Source: Bacillota bacterium
GTDB taxonomy: Bacteria > Bacillota > Clostridia > Lachnospirales > Lachnospiraceae
Length of the DNA: 18,290 nt
Reading direction: 5' to 3'
Assembly (NCBI GenBank): GCA_017861355.1
Contig: JAGFXQ010000034.1
Coordinates: forward strand, 1 to 18,290
The translations under genes were made by a program, and so were the position numbers. Shown here piece by piece: positions 8,608 through 16,577 of this stretch (within the stretch, counting starts at the first letter, position 1; the number at the start of each line of letters is the position of its first letter). The notes beneath the pieces are model-generated. The model searched no databases. It had not been told where the DNA came from and saw only the letters and a program-made list of their open reading frames with translations.

Positions 8608-10200
8608 ATGCGTTTGCTGTGTAATAGTAAGTACATTATTCTACCGGTCAACCATCATGCAGGGAAGAGATGTTTGAAGTTCTATGAGGAAGGCAGATTG
8701 GTCTATGACCTTCAGGTTGAACTGGATTTTGACAATCCTGGTCAGGAATTCTATCTGAATATGGAACGCTTTGCAGGGAAAGAACTGGAGCTGAATGTAG
8801 AACCCGAGATGGTACTGGATATTAAGCAATCAGATACAAAGTATCCATCAGAAGATAATTATACCGGGAAATATCGCCCTAAGTTTCATTTTTCAGCGCA
8901 AAGAGGCTGGTTGAATGACCCGAATGGACTTGTGTATTATCAGGGGTTATATCATATGTTCTTCCAACATAATCCTGTAGGTTGCAAATGGGGTAATATG
9001 CATTGGGGACACGCAGCAAGCAGGGACCTAATTCATTGGACGGAGCAAGAACCGGTGCTTTATCCGGATGAGATGGGAACCATGTTCTCCGGAAGCGCAA
9101 TCATCGATATACACAATGTGACTGGTCTAAAGCAAAATGAAAATGAGGTAATTCTTCTCTTTTATACTGCGGCCGGTAATACGGACTCCGAGCTATCGAG
9201 GAATCAGCCCTTTGTCCAATGCATGGCATATAGTGTGGATGGAGGGAGAACCTTTGTAAAATATTCTTCCAATCCGGTCATTCCGTTCCTGGAGCAGGAA
9301 AACCGTGATCCGAAGGTAATCTATGACCCGGAACATAATATCTATGTTATGGTGCTGTATCTGTCAGAAGACCGATATCTGCTGCTGACTTCCTCTAATC
9401 TGATTGATTGGACTTCGATGCAGGAGATCGTGTTGGAAGGCGATGCGGAGTGCCCGGACTTTTATCCGCTTCCGGTGGGAGGAGATCATGATAATATCCG
9501 TTGGGTATTTACCGGAGCTTCAGACCGATATCTAATCGGAAGCTTTGACGGAAAGAGATTTCATCCTGAATCAGAATCAAAGAAGTTGCAATATAGCAGT
9601 GACAGTTATGCGGCACAGACCTGGTCCAATATACCGGGTGAGGATGGCAGACGCTTAAGAATTGCATGGAATCGATATGAGTTGCCGGATATGCCATTCA
9701 ATACAGCCATGAATTTCCCCTGTGAGATGACCCTTAGAAGCTTCCATAAAGATATCTTCTTATGTGCTTATCCGATAAGTGAGATTGCAGACTTATACGG
9801 GGAAGTCGTGAAGGAACAAAATATCAGTATTACATACAGTAATAAATATAGTAGAGAATTGCTCGGTAGGCTTTATGACATTACTCTGGAGCTGACTGCC
9901 TCATCAAAGGGCAGATTTGATTTATCCCTGTTTGGTATAAAAATACTTGGTGATCTGGCAAACAATAGCCTTACGTGCCAGAACCATACTGCACCGTTTG
10001 AGGTCTTTGAAGGAAACACTCAATTAAGGATAATTATCGATGTAAGTTGCATTGAGGTATTTGTCAATTATGGAAAGGCCTTTCTGTCGATAGGACATCT
10101 GCAGGATGTGAACCAAAACCGGCTGGAGATTGAGACGCAGGACGGTGAGATCGTGCTAAAGGAGCTTCAGATCAATGAACTGAGGAGTATATGGAACTAG
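8608..10200 (+). CDS. Glycoside hydrolase family 32 (sucrose/fructan beta-fructosidase type)
   Basis: 530 residues from ATG 8608, chosen because GTGGAGG (8594-8600) lies 7 nt upstream; the in-frame ATGs at 8590 and 8602 precede or touch that site. All three catalytic signatures of GH32 are present: WLNDPNG with the nucleophile Asp104, the RDP motif with Asp234 ('ENRDPKVI'), and 'AECPDFYPL' with acid/base Glu281. Residues 1-80 form an extra N-terminal beta-rich module, and a C-terminal beta-sandwich starts near residue 410. No signal peptide is visible, so the enzyme probably acts inside the cell on imported sucrose or fructo-oligosaccharides, releasing fructose; the exact substrate cannot be read from sequence. 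It is the second gene of the unit starting with the DUF4965 gene and is followed by a hairpin. Confidence 0.95.
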   Translation: MRLLCNSKYIILPVNHHAGKRCLKFYEEGRLVYDLQVELDFDNPGQEFYLNMERFAGKELELNVEPEMVLDIKQSDTKYPSEDNYTGKYRPKFHFSAQRGWLNDPNGLVYYQGLYHMFFQHNPVGCKWGNMHWGHAASRDLIHWTEQEPVLYPDEMGTMFSGSAIIDIHNVTGLKQNENEVILLFYTAAGNTDSELSRNQPFVQCMAYSVDGGRTFVKYSSNPVIPFLEQENRDPKVIYDPEHNIYVMVLYLSEDRYLLLTSSNLIDWTSMQEIVLEGDAECPDFYPLPVGGDHDNIRWVFTGASDRYLIGSFDGKRFHPESESKKLQYSSDSYAAQTWSNIPGEDGRRLRIAWNRYELPDMPFNTAMNFPCEMTLRSFHKDIFLCAYPISEIADLYGEVVKEQNISITYSNKYSRELLGRLYDITLELTASSKGRFDLSLFGIKILGDLANNSLTCQNHTAPFEVFEGNTQLRIIIDVSCIEVFVNYGKAFLSIGHLQDVNQNRLEIETQDGEIVLKELQINELRSIWN

Positions 10201-10209
10201 ATTTGCATT

Positions 10210-10242
10210 TGAGCCGGAGGAGCCTAAGGTTTCGCCGGCTCA
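10210..10242 (+). terminator. Probable terminator after GH32
   Basis: TGAGCCGG (10210-10217) pairs perfectly with CCGGCTCA (10235-10242), and the interior can extend the stem imperfectly. The downstream sequence is pyrimidine-rich (TCTTCTTCCCTATTTC) without a long T run, so efficiency may be moderate. Confidence 0.6.
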
Positions 10243-10305
10243 TCTTCTTCCCTATTTCGATTTGCTATAAAGTAGGGAGATTAAGATTTGGGAAATGAAA
10301 TCCGG

Positions 10306-10334
10306 TTGAGCTTAGATTAAGAAAATGGTAAAAT
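10306..10334 (+). promoter_or_regulatory. Promoter of the CPBP protease gene
   Basis: TTGAGC (10306-10311), a 17-bp spacer and TAAAAT (10329-10334), with a TG one base before the -10 (extended -10). Good vegetative-type match. The leader to the ATG at 10400 is about 60 nt. Confidence 0.6.
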
Positions 10335-10399
10335 GAAACAAGCGAAAAGGTTGTATTTTCTTTGCAGGAATAAATGCAAAAGATGAAAGGAGATAATGT

Positions 10400-11215
10400 A
10401 TGAAGAACCGGAAGCTTGTTCTATATATACTTCTATCTTATGGAATTACATGGATACTCTGGATTCCCTTGTTGATTAACTACCAATGGGGAGCAAATCT
10501 TAAGATATTACCGGCACAGTTTTATCTGGCCTCTTTTGGACCACTTCTTGGGGCGGTACTGACGACCTTGTTCTGTGACGGATTCAAAGGATTGAAGATG
10601 TGGTTCTCGAGAACCTATTCCCTCACATTTTCTAAGAAATGGTTGGCAATAGCGATACTTATGCCGATATGCTATGGAATTATCGGTGTAGTCGCCCACC
10701 GAGTTATCACCGGAATATGGCCGGACTGGAGTCAATTTGGGTTGACACAGAAGCTGCCGGGCTTCAATCTCTGGCAGACAGCACTGGTATGGATTACGAC
10801 CTTTGGTCTGGGCGAGGAATCAGGCTGGAGGGGATTTTTACTTCCGGAGTTGAATAAACGATTTTCTCTTCGCATCAGCTCTTTGATTGTGGCAGGCATC
10901 TGGATATTATGGCATCTTCCGGCCTTCTGGTTCAACGAGACCTATTTGAATATGGGACCCGGGATCCTTGGTTGGGCAATCAGCTTAAGTTTTGGTTCTG
11001 TACTTCTGGCATGGCTGAGCAAAGGTAGTCGATTCTCCGTAATTCCGGTACTGATTTGGCACGGAGGCTTTGATCTGATCACGGCAAGTGATCAGGCAGC
11101 AGAGGTTATGGCGATGGTGTGCAGCATGTTAGTAATTCTTCAAGGCATATACCTGATTCGTAATATGGCAAGAAGTGAAGTGAAGGAAAAAGACCAAGTG
11201 AAAAAGACCAAGTGA
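10400..11215 (+). CDS. CPBP-family intramembrane metalloprotease
   Basis: 271 residues with several hydrophobic segments covering most of the length, starting at residues 8-26. The three CPBP (CAAX protease/bacteriocin-processing, Abi) motifs are present: EESGWR with Glu139-Glu140, 'WHLPAFWF' with His172, and 'WHGGFD' with His221. These residues form the membrane-embedded active site in the Rce1/CPBP fold. Bacterial members process membrane-bound or peptide substrates or give bacteriocin immunity; the substrate here is unknown. An AAAGGAG ribosome site precedes the ATG. The charged C-terminal tail (VKEKDQVKKTK) is encoded by the first copies of a 14-bp tandem repeat that also contains the stop codon, so repeat-number changes would alter the tail. 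Its neighbours give no functional hint. Confidence 0.92.
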   Translation: MKNRKLVLYILLSYGITWILWIPLLINYQWGANLKILPAQFYLASFGPLLGAVLTTLFCDGFKGLKMWFSRTYSLTFSKKWLAIAILMPICYGIIGVVAHRVITGIWPDWSQFGLTQKLPGFNLWQTALVWITTFGLGEESGWRGFLLPELNKRFSLRISSLIVAGIWILWHLPAFWFNETYLNMGPGILGWAISLSFGSVLLAWLSKGSRFSVIPVLIWHGGFDLITASDQAAEVMAMVCSMLVILQGIYLIRNMARSEVKEKDQVKKTK

Positions 11216-11248
11216 AAGAGACCAAGTGAAAGAGACCAAGTGAAAGAG
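11187..11248 (+). repeat. 14-bp tandem repeat across the CPBP stop codon
   Basis: Four full units, AAARAGACCAAGTG, start at 11187, 11201, 11215 and 11229, plus a partial fifth (AAAGAG). The period is not a multiple of three, so each copy is read in a different frame. The CPBP stop (TGA, 11213-11215) falls at the junction of units 2 and 3. Confidence 0.9.
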
Positions 11249-11308
11249 GTATCTAAGTGATAATATAGCCTGGATTACAAATACGGATGAGTTGTCTATC
11301 AATATACA

Positions 11309-12205
11309 TCACGGCTGGATTTGCTTTCGGTAAGCGGCAGGGGTCATATGATACCTTGCCTTGAACTGCTTTCCGAAGTAACTCTGATGATCAAATCCAC
11401 ATTCCTGAGCGATCTCACTGATCGACTTTGAGGTGGCCATAAGTCTTTTGGCTGCCTGCGCAAGGCGATATTCATTCAGATATTCAATCGGTTTATTTCT
11501 TACCTGAGTCCGGAAGCAGCGAAAACATTCACTCCGGCTGATATCAGCAGATGCGGCGATATCGTCCACCACGATTTTTTCGTCATAATGTTCTTGAATA
11601 AAGGATAACATTCTCTTTGTCCGTTCCTGATGGATGGAATTTATGCCAAGACTGGGTTTCGTATCAAAGGCTTGGGCAAATATACTTTGCAGCATTTCCC
11701 ATACGATACATATCTTGATATGTATCGCCAGATCATTTCTTCCGTCTTTATACTGATCCAGGATAGAGGTCTCATTTAACAATTTCAGAATAGCAGCATC
11801 CTCAGGAATAGTGCTGTAGAGAGGATATGCCGATAACTCTTTCCGGCAAATCAGTGGAGCTACGCCTTTGATATAGATACTGGTATTCGTCGCAGCGAGA
11901 AACTCAGGCAGAAACAGGATCGAATGCTGCTTCACGTCTTGATCAGGGGATACCGAATATGACATGTGCAGAGCATTGGAATTGAAGAAGATACCATCAC
12001 CTGCTTGAAGATGATAAGTTCTTCCATCCACCTGAGCTTCAATCTCACCGGATAGGATCAGATTGAATTCGAATTCTTCGTGCCAATGGATTCCGATGGT
12101 ACCATCCTGATAATCCTCATAATTCTCCGAATAGACCACGAAAGGAAAACCTTCTCTTCCGTGACTACGTTGCTCCTCCAACTTGGAATTTGTATAGATT
12201 CTCAT
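11309..12205 (-). CDS. AraC-family transcriptional regulator (second)
   Basis: 298 residues. The N-terminal cupin-like domain (residues ~35-105) includes 'IGIHWHEEFEFNLILSGEIE' and 'LQAGDGIFFNSNALH', a classical sugar-sensing fold. The C-terminal ~100 residues carry the double HTH: 'IVVDDIAASADISRSECFRC', then 'SISEIAQECGFDHQSYFGKQ' and 'FKARYHMTPAAYRKQ'. GGGGAGG lies 4 nt before the ATG. The gene is divergent from the YczE-like membrane protein (141 bp between starts), its best candidate target besides itself. It is related to the first AraC regulator only at family level. No terminator is evident between it and the convergent CPBP gene. Confidence 0.92.
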   Translation of the reverse strand: MRIYTNSKLEEQRSHGREGFPFVVYSENYEDYQDGTIGIHWHEEFEFNLILSGEIEAQVDGRTYHLQAGDGIFFNSNALHMSYSVSPDQDVKQHSILFLPEFLAATNTSIYIKGVAPLICRKELSAYPLYSTIPEDAAILKLLNETSILDQYKDGRNDLAIHIKICIVWEMLQSIFAQAFDTKPSLGINSIHQERTKRMLSFIQEHYDEKIVVDDIAASADISRSECFRCFRTQVRNKPIEYLNEYRLAQAAKRLMATSKSISEIAQECGFDHQSYFGKQFKARYHMTPAAYRKQIQP

Positions 12206-12345
12206 GGTTCCTCCCCTGATATGGCACGATTGTTATAAAATAAGGCAATATTATGATGGACTTTTCCTGCGATTTATTACTATAATTATAGATGAACATG
12301 GAAAGATGTCAAATGTTTTATCATTGATGAAAAGGATGTGATTAT

Positions 12346-12987
12346 TTGAGTATAAGGAATAAAAGACTTCTTATGACAATTAGCGGGGTTCTGATTTGTG
12401 GTATCAGTGTTGGATTATTTAAAAGGGCTGCCTTCGGTGTGGATCCGTTTCAATCACTGATGAGCGGCTTGGATGCATTAATTCCGATTTCCTTCGGAAC
12501 ACTTTATGTTCTTGTAAATGTGGTTCTGCTGTCCTTCAGCTTCTTTGTCGATCGTCATTATATCGGGATTGCCACCTTTATTAATCTGTTCTTGTTAGGA
12601 TATATTACACAGTATGTGTTGGATTTTCTGCTTCGAACCTTCCCTGATTTATCCGTACCTGAGCGAATACTTATGCTTGCAGTAGCAATTATTATCATGT
12701 GTTTTGGTTCCTCTCTTTACTTTGTGGCAGATCTCGGAGTATCTACCTATGATGCGATCGCGCTGGTTATGTCGGAAAAATGGCATGTGGCTAAGTTTAA
12801 ATATTGCAGAATTGCCAGTGACTTCGTCTGTGTAGTACTTGGCGTAAGCTTATACTTATTAGCAGGCGGCAAGCTGTCATCTATCATGGAGATTGCAGGT
12901 GTTGCAACAATTATTACTGCTTTCTTTATGGGACCTTTGATCGAGTTATTTAACAACAAAATCTCCAGACCATTCTTGAACAAGTAA
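12346..12987 (+). CDS. YczE/YitT-like integral membrane protein
   Basis: 213 residues with about five hydrophobic helices (roughly residues 9-26, 45-68, 74-95, 108-130 and 155-175, plus a weaker last one). The G- and F-rich start 'FKRAAFGVDPFQSLMSGL' and the internal repeat-like 'VADLGVSTYDAIALVMSE' match the YczE/YyaS/YitT group, whose members are uncharacterised membrane proteins, some linked to transport or peptide secretion. The start is TTG at 12346, supported by AAAGG (12331-12335) and an in-frame stop at 12328. A TATAAT at 12281-12286 may be its -10 but lies within the palindrome TATAATTATA, so it could serve either direction. It is divergent from an AraC regulator, which suggests substrate-responsive control. 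The substrate is unknown. Confidence 0.8.
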   Translation: MSIRNKRLLMTISGVLICGISVGLFKRAAFGVDPFQSLMSGLDALIPISFGTLYVLVNVVLLSFSFFVDRHYIGIATFINLFLLGYITQYVLDFLLRTFPDLSVPERILMLAVAIIIMCFGSSLYFVADLGVSTYDAIALVMSEKWHVAKFKYCRIASDFVCVVLGVSLYLLAGGKLSSIMEIAGVATIITAFFMGPLIELFNNKISRPFLNK

Positions 12988-13045
12988 AGGGCGGATAGAT
13001 AGAATTAGGACAGAATAACTCATGCAATCTGTTTAATTGAAAAGT

Positions 13046-13143
13046 GTGCCCGCCAGGCGCACTAGTATTAGGAAGGGCAATATACTTCCCATTTGTGGGA
13101 AGCGTATTGCCCTTCCTTGTCGTCGTGCGCCCGGCGGGCGCAC
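13046..13143. repeat. 98-nt nested palindrome between convergent genes
   Basis: The outer arms are GTGCCCGCCAGGCGCAC (13046-13062) and GTGCGCCCGGCGGGCGCAC (13125-13143). They pair as 4 bp, a 2-nt bulge, 5 bp, one A-C mismatch, then 7 bp. The right arm is also a perfect 9-1-9 palindrome by itself. Inside an 8 x 8 nt internal loop, a second stem pairs 13071-13091 with 13096-13116 (21 bp with one mismatch and one wobble) around a TTTG loop. There is no T tract after it. It could end transcription in both directions, but its GC-rich, doubly palindromic design resembles REP- or MITE-like elements or a structured RNA more than a simple terminator. Confidence 0.85.
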
Positions 13144-13173
13144 GATTCGAAGATAATTAGTGAGTCTGACTAT

Positions 13174-13995
13174 TTATTGCTTTTTATCTAATAATTCATT
13201 CATTGGTGAGTCCCATTCTGTGTTAACCGGATAAGGTACATTCTTGACATCATCCTTAAAATGGGGCATTGAGGGACCGGGCCAGCATACCTGTTGTTTC
13301 TGAAGTAACTTCATGCAGAGATATACAACAGATTTATCTGTGAATTCCTGGAATTCTTCTTCGTTCATAAATCCATCGATTGCTCTGCCTCTATTATCAA
13401 TATCTGCATCATATACTGCAGACCACTCAAGTTCACAATAAACAGGCTCATTGAAAATCTCAACATTAGATCTGTCTGCTTCTCTGATATCCTTTCCCAT
13501 TCTCTTTTCATCAAAGTATCTTGCTATCAAAGAAGGTGGATTTGGAATAATGTGAGGTTTATTACCGCAGAAATCCACTTTGGTATAGGCTTTAAACGGA
13601 ACATGAACGGTAGTATCTTTAATAGTACCTGCGATCCCGTGACATGTCGAACAACCTTTCGCAGCATATTCTATATTCTTTCGGATATATCCTTCGATAA
13701 AAACCTTGTCAGTCGGAGGAATATATCTACATTGTGTTAAGAATATTTGCTTTTCAATTCTCTTTATCTCATAAGCCGGTTCATTGAGTCTTATTTTTGC
13801 TTCTGAATCAATCTGAATAATAAATTCAGCGAGGACTTTGGGGATTTTATAATCTCCACCCCACCAACGATAATTATCAGCATTTGTCAGTGTGTCTGCT
13901 ACTATAACAGCAGCATCACATTCCTTACCACAGTTTGTACTTACCTGAGTATCTGAACTCACCACAGTAGCATTTTTTGCTTTATCACTATCCAT
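13174..13995 (-). CDS. SPOCS-like spore coat/exosporium-type protein
   Basis: 273 residues from ATG 13995. A longer TTG start at 14010 would overlap the ribosome site itself (GGAGG at plus-strand 14004-14008, 8 nt before the chosen ATG). Residues ~50-150 ('YKIPKVLAEFIIQIDSEAKI', 'EIKRIEKQIFLTQCRYIPPT', 'KVFIEGYIRKNIEYA', 'TTVHVPFKAYTKVDF') match the SPOCS/DUF3794-type beta domain of clostridial and Bacillus spore-envelope proteins, similar to the BC_2427/CsxC group. Several cysteines (NCGKEC, GCSTCHG, DFCG and others) could cross-link in the spore coat or exosporium. The low-complexity polar N-terminus is usual for such proteins. Expression late in sporulation is expected from the family; no clear sporulation promoter was found. 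It is convergent with the YczE-like gene and divergent from the L,D-transpeptidase. The name rests on recalled similarity only. Confidence 0.75.
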   Translation of the reverse strand: MDSDKAKNATVVSSDTQVSTNCGKECDAAVIVADTLTNADNYRWWGGDYKIPKVLAEFIIQIDSEAKIRLNEPAYEIKRIEKQIFLTQCRYIPPTDKVFIEGYIRKNIEYAAKGCSTCHGIAGTIKDTTVHVPFKAYTKVDFCGNKPHIIPNPPSLIARYFDEKRMGKDIREADRSNVEIFNEPVYCELEWSAVYDADIDNRGRAIDGFMNEEEFQEFTDKSVVYLCMKLLQKQQVCWPGPSMPHFKDDVKNVPYPVNTEWDSPMNELLDKKQ

Positions 13996-14269
13996 TATTT
14001 TTACCTCCAAAGATTATTTGGAAACTAATTATTAACGCCTCCAATATACTATATTCCTTAGTGTAGAAAATGTGAATATAATGGTGGAATATAGAATATA
14101 AAGTCGAGTAAATCTGATGGAACGTATCTTTTTTCGCTCCCTGACAAGTAGATAGTGAAGTTATGACTAGTTTATGGACTTTCTTTCCTCATGTTTTAAA
14201 ATTCGAAAATCCAACATATGATAAATTAATAATTAATTACGAGTTAAGCATTTTTGCTGAAAGGTATCA

Positions 14270-15676
14270 ATGGATATCCATAAACTTAATCAAAATAGGT
14301 TTTTTCAGTTTATGATTTCAAGAAAGATCATAATCATAGCTTATCTTATCATATTGTATTTGATTTTTTCTACATACTTTTCAAGTCATTTCTATTTTCA
14401 TACACAAATTAATGGCGTTAATCTATCGCTAAAAGCATATGAAGATGCTGTTAATATAATTGAAAATCACCTTAAGAACTACGAATTGCAGCTGTTCGAA
14501 AGATATAATGAAACAGAATTTATCACAGGACAAGAGATTGATTTGCGGTATAATGAAAGAAATAGTATTGACGATATTTACAAACAGCAAAAATCCATAC
14601 CTTGGATCGTTTCTCTATTTAAGGACCAAAGCTATTATCTGGCAGATTTATATACATTTCATAATGATAAATTAGATGATATAATGAATGAATTACTTTG
14701 TATAAATAGAGAAATCCTTGCTCCCAGGAATGTGAGTTTTTATTATTCTGCTGGTGCTTATAAATTAAGTGCTGAGGTATACGGTAATAAAGTGATAAAG
14801 GCTAAATTAAGAGAAGCAATTAAGCAATCCATCATAAGTGGAGAAACCAGCTTAGATCTTAGCGAACATAACTGCTACGAAGATCCGGAATATACCTTAA
14901 GTTCTAGTAAAACATCCAGAACCGTGAAGCTGCTAAATAAATATATAGCAACAAAAGTTACTTACCGATTTGGAAAGCATGAGGAGAGATTAAGTGGAAA
15001 CCAGATACAGAAATGGCTCTATGTTGACAATAAATTAGATGTCATAATTAACAAAGATGAAGTGATGAAATATATAGCCGAGTTGAGTGAAAAATATGAT
15101 ACGGTAGGAATAACTAGACAATTTCATGCTTCTACCGGCAAAATAGTTGAGGTTAAAGGTGGACTCTACGGGTGGAAAATCTATCAGGAAGGAGAAACCA
15201 AAGCTTTAATAGATACAATCAAGCATGGTGAAATTATTGAAAAAGAACCAATCTATATTCAGAGGGCCTTATCAAGAGAAGGAAATGAAATCGGTAATAC
15301 CTATGTTGAAATTAATATAACAAAGCAATACCTATGGTTTTATAAAAACGGAAAGCTGATCGCTCAAGGGGCAGTTGTTACGGGTAATCCCAACAGAGGA
15401 AATGCTACCGTGGTTGGAGCTTATATGCTGAATTACAAACAAGATGGTGCAACTTTAAAAGGATTGGGATATGAAGTGGATGTGAATTACTGGATGCCTT
15501 TTTTTGGTAATATGGGAATTCATGATGCCAGATGGCGATCCTCCTTTGGCGGTGAAATATACAAAAGCAGAGGAACTCATGGTTGTGTGAATGCCCCTTA
15601 CTATTTGGCAAAAAAAATTTATGAGAATATAGAAGTCGGAATACCAATTATAATTTACGAAGAGAAGAGCAATTGA
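14270..15676 (+). CDS. Membrane-anchored L,D-transpeptidase (YkuD) with PG-binding domain
   Basis: 468 residues. Residues ~18-40 are one hydrophobic segment ('KIIIIAYLIILYLIFSTYF'), so the rest is probably outside the membrane. The central ~250 residues resemble the putative peptidoglycan-binding (PG_binding_4) region found in clostridial transpeptidases. The C-terminal ~120 residues are the YkuD domain, starting 'YVEINITKQYLWFYKNGKLI', with 'MGIHDARWRSSFGG' and 'SRGTHGCVNAP' holding His437 and catalytic Cys439. Such enzymes form 3-3 cross-links in peptidoglycan or attach proteins to it. AAAGG lies upstream of the ATG. The gene is clearly AT-rich compared with the carbohydrate genes to the left. 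It is divergent from the spore-envelope gene, and a CATATGATA sequence at 14215-14223 resembles a sporulation -10, but no matching -35 was found. Confidence 0.93.
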   Translation: MDIHKLNQNRFFQFMISRKIIIIAYLIILYLIFSTYFSSHFYFHTQINGVNLSLKAYEDAVNIIENHLKNYELQLFERYNETEFITGQEIDLRYNERNSIDDIYKQQKSIPWIVSLFKDQSYYLADLYTFHNDKLDDIMNELLCINREILAPRNVSFYYSAGAYKLSAEVYGNKVIKAKLREAIKQSIISGETSLDLSEHNCYEDPEYTLSSSKTSRTVKLLNKYIATKVTYRFGKHEERLSGNQIQKWLYVDNKLDVIINKDEVMKYIAELSEKYDTVGITRQFHASTGKIVEVKGGLYGWKIYQEGETKALIDTIKHGEIIEKEPIYIQRALSREGNEIGNTYVEINITKQYLWFYKNGKLIAQGAVVTGNPNRGNATVVGAYMLNYKQDGATLKGLGYEVDVNYWMPFFGNMGIHDARWRSSFGGEIYKSRGTHGCVNAPYYLAKKIYENIEVGIPIIIYEEKSN

Positions 15677-15749
15677 GAAGGTTATGTTGATTTCAAGTAA
15701 TTGTGGTTTTTGATCCTACGAAATAATGAATTAGGACATTCGAAAGTTC

Positions 15750-15777
15750 TTGAATAAGATCTTCAATTAATTATAAT
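15750..15777 (+). promoter_or_regulatory. Promoter of the GDPD-hydrolase unit
   Basis: TTGAAT (15750-15755), a 16-bp spacer and TATAAT (15772-15777). The start of transcription would be near 15784, leaving a leader of about 35 nt before the ATG at 15818. The longer GTG-start frame from 15779 would leave essentially no leader. Confidence 0.6.
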
Positions 15778-15817
15778 AGTGTATATATTACAATGGAAGA
15801 ATGGAAGGAACGGGCAA

Positions 15818-16555
15818 ATGAAAAAGACATTTGTGTGGGCACATAGAGGAGCATCCGGATATGCTCCGGAGAACACGTTAGAGGCATTTCAAAAAGCAAT
15901 CGAAATGAACGCGGACGGGATCGAGCTGGATGTACAGATGACCAAGGACGGTCAGCTTGTAATTCTACATGATGAGACGGTGGACCGAGTTAGTAATGCA
16001 AAAGGCTGGGTGAAAGACTATACCTATGAAGACCTGGTTAAGCTTAATGTGAATAAAAAATTCCCGGAATACGGCAAGGTTAAGATACCGACACTGGAAG
16101 AGGTGTACGGTCTTATGAAAGATACAAACCTATTAATCAATGTTGAATTGAAGAACGGAGTAATATTCTATGAACAACTGGAGGAAAGGGTGCTGGAGCT
16201 GACCGAGAAATATGGTCTGCAGAACCGGGTGATCTATTCGTCCTTCAATCATTATTCCGTGATGAAGTTAAAAAAATTAAAATCCTCTATTTCTGCGGGG
16301 TTCTTATATGAGGACGGATATCTGGATATGCCGGAATATGCCGAGAGATACGGAGTTGAGGCACTGCATCCGGCACTTTATAATCTGCAATATCCGAATT
16401 TTATTGAAGACTGTAGGAGAAGAGGCATTGTATTACGTGTATGGACGGTAAACGATCCGAAAGACATGAGAATGATATGTGAGAAGGGAATCAATTCAAT
16501 GATTACCAACTATCCGGATATCGCGCGTAGTATAGTGGAAGAGTTTGAGAGATGA
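15818..16555 (+). CDS. Glycerophosphodiester phosphodiesterase (GDPD family)
   Basis: 245 residues from ATG 15818, chosen because GGAAGGAA lies about 9 nt upstream; the GTG at 15779 lies only two bases after the predicted -10. The GDPD barrel signature is complete: 'WAHRGASGYAPENTLEAF' with His9-Arg10 and the ENT motif, 'GIELDVQMTKDG' with metal ligands Glu36 and Asp38, and 'VILHDETVDR' with His51. Late strands include 'INVELKNGV' and 'VWTVNDPKDM'. There is no signal peptide, so it is probably cytoplasmic, hydrolysing glycerophosphodiesters such as glycerophosphoethanolamine or glycerophosphoglycerol to glycerol-3-phosphate plus an alcohol. The next gene starts 22 bp after its stop and encodes a lysophospholipase-like hydrolase, which could supply its substrate. 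Confidence 0.94.
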   Translation: MKKTFVWAHRGASGYAPENTLEAFQKAIEMNADGIELDVQMTKDGQLVILHDETVDRVSNAKGWVKDYTYEDLVKLNVNKKFPEYGKVKIPTLEEVYGLMKDTNLLINVELKNGVIFYEQLEERVLELTEKYGLQNRVIYSSFNHYSVMKLKKLKSSISAGFLYEDGYLDMPEYAERYGVEALHPALYNLQYPNFIEDCRRRGIVLRVWTVNDPKDMRMICEKGINSMITNYPDIARSIVEEFER

Positions 16556-16577
16556 ATCAGATGGGAGCGGTGAGAGC

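Noticed and set aside
13046..13143. Integron attC site
   Set aside because: No integrase or gene cassette is present and the core-site pattern expected at the ends is missing.
13996..14010. Longer TTG start for the spore-envelope-type gene
   Set aside because: The five extra codons are the ribosome-binding site itself (TTG GAG GTA AAA ATA before the ATG).
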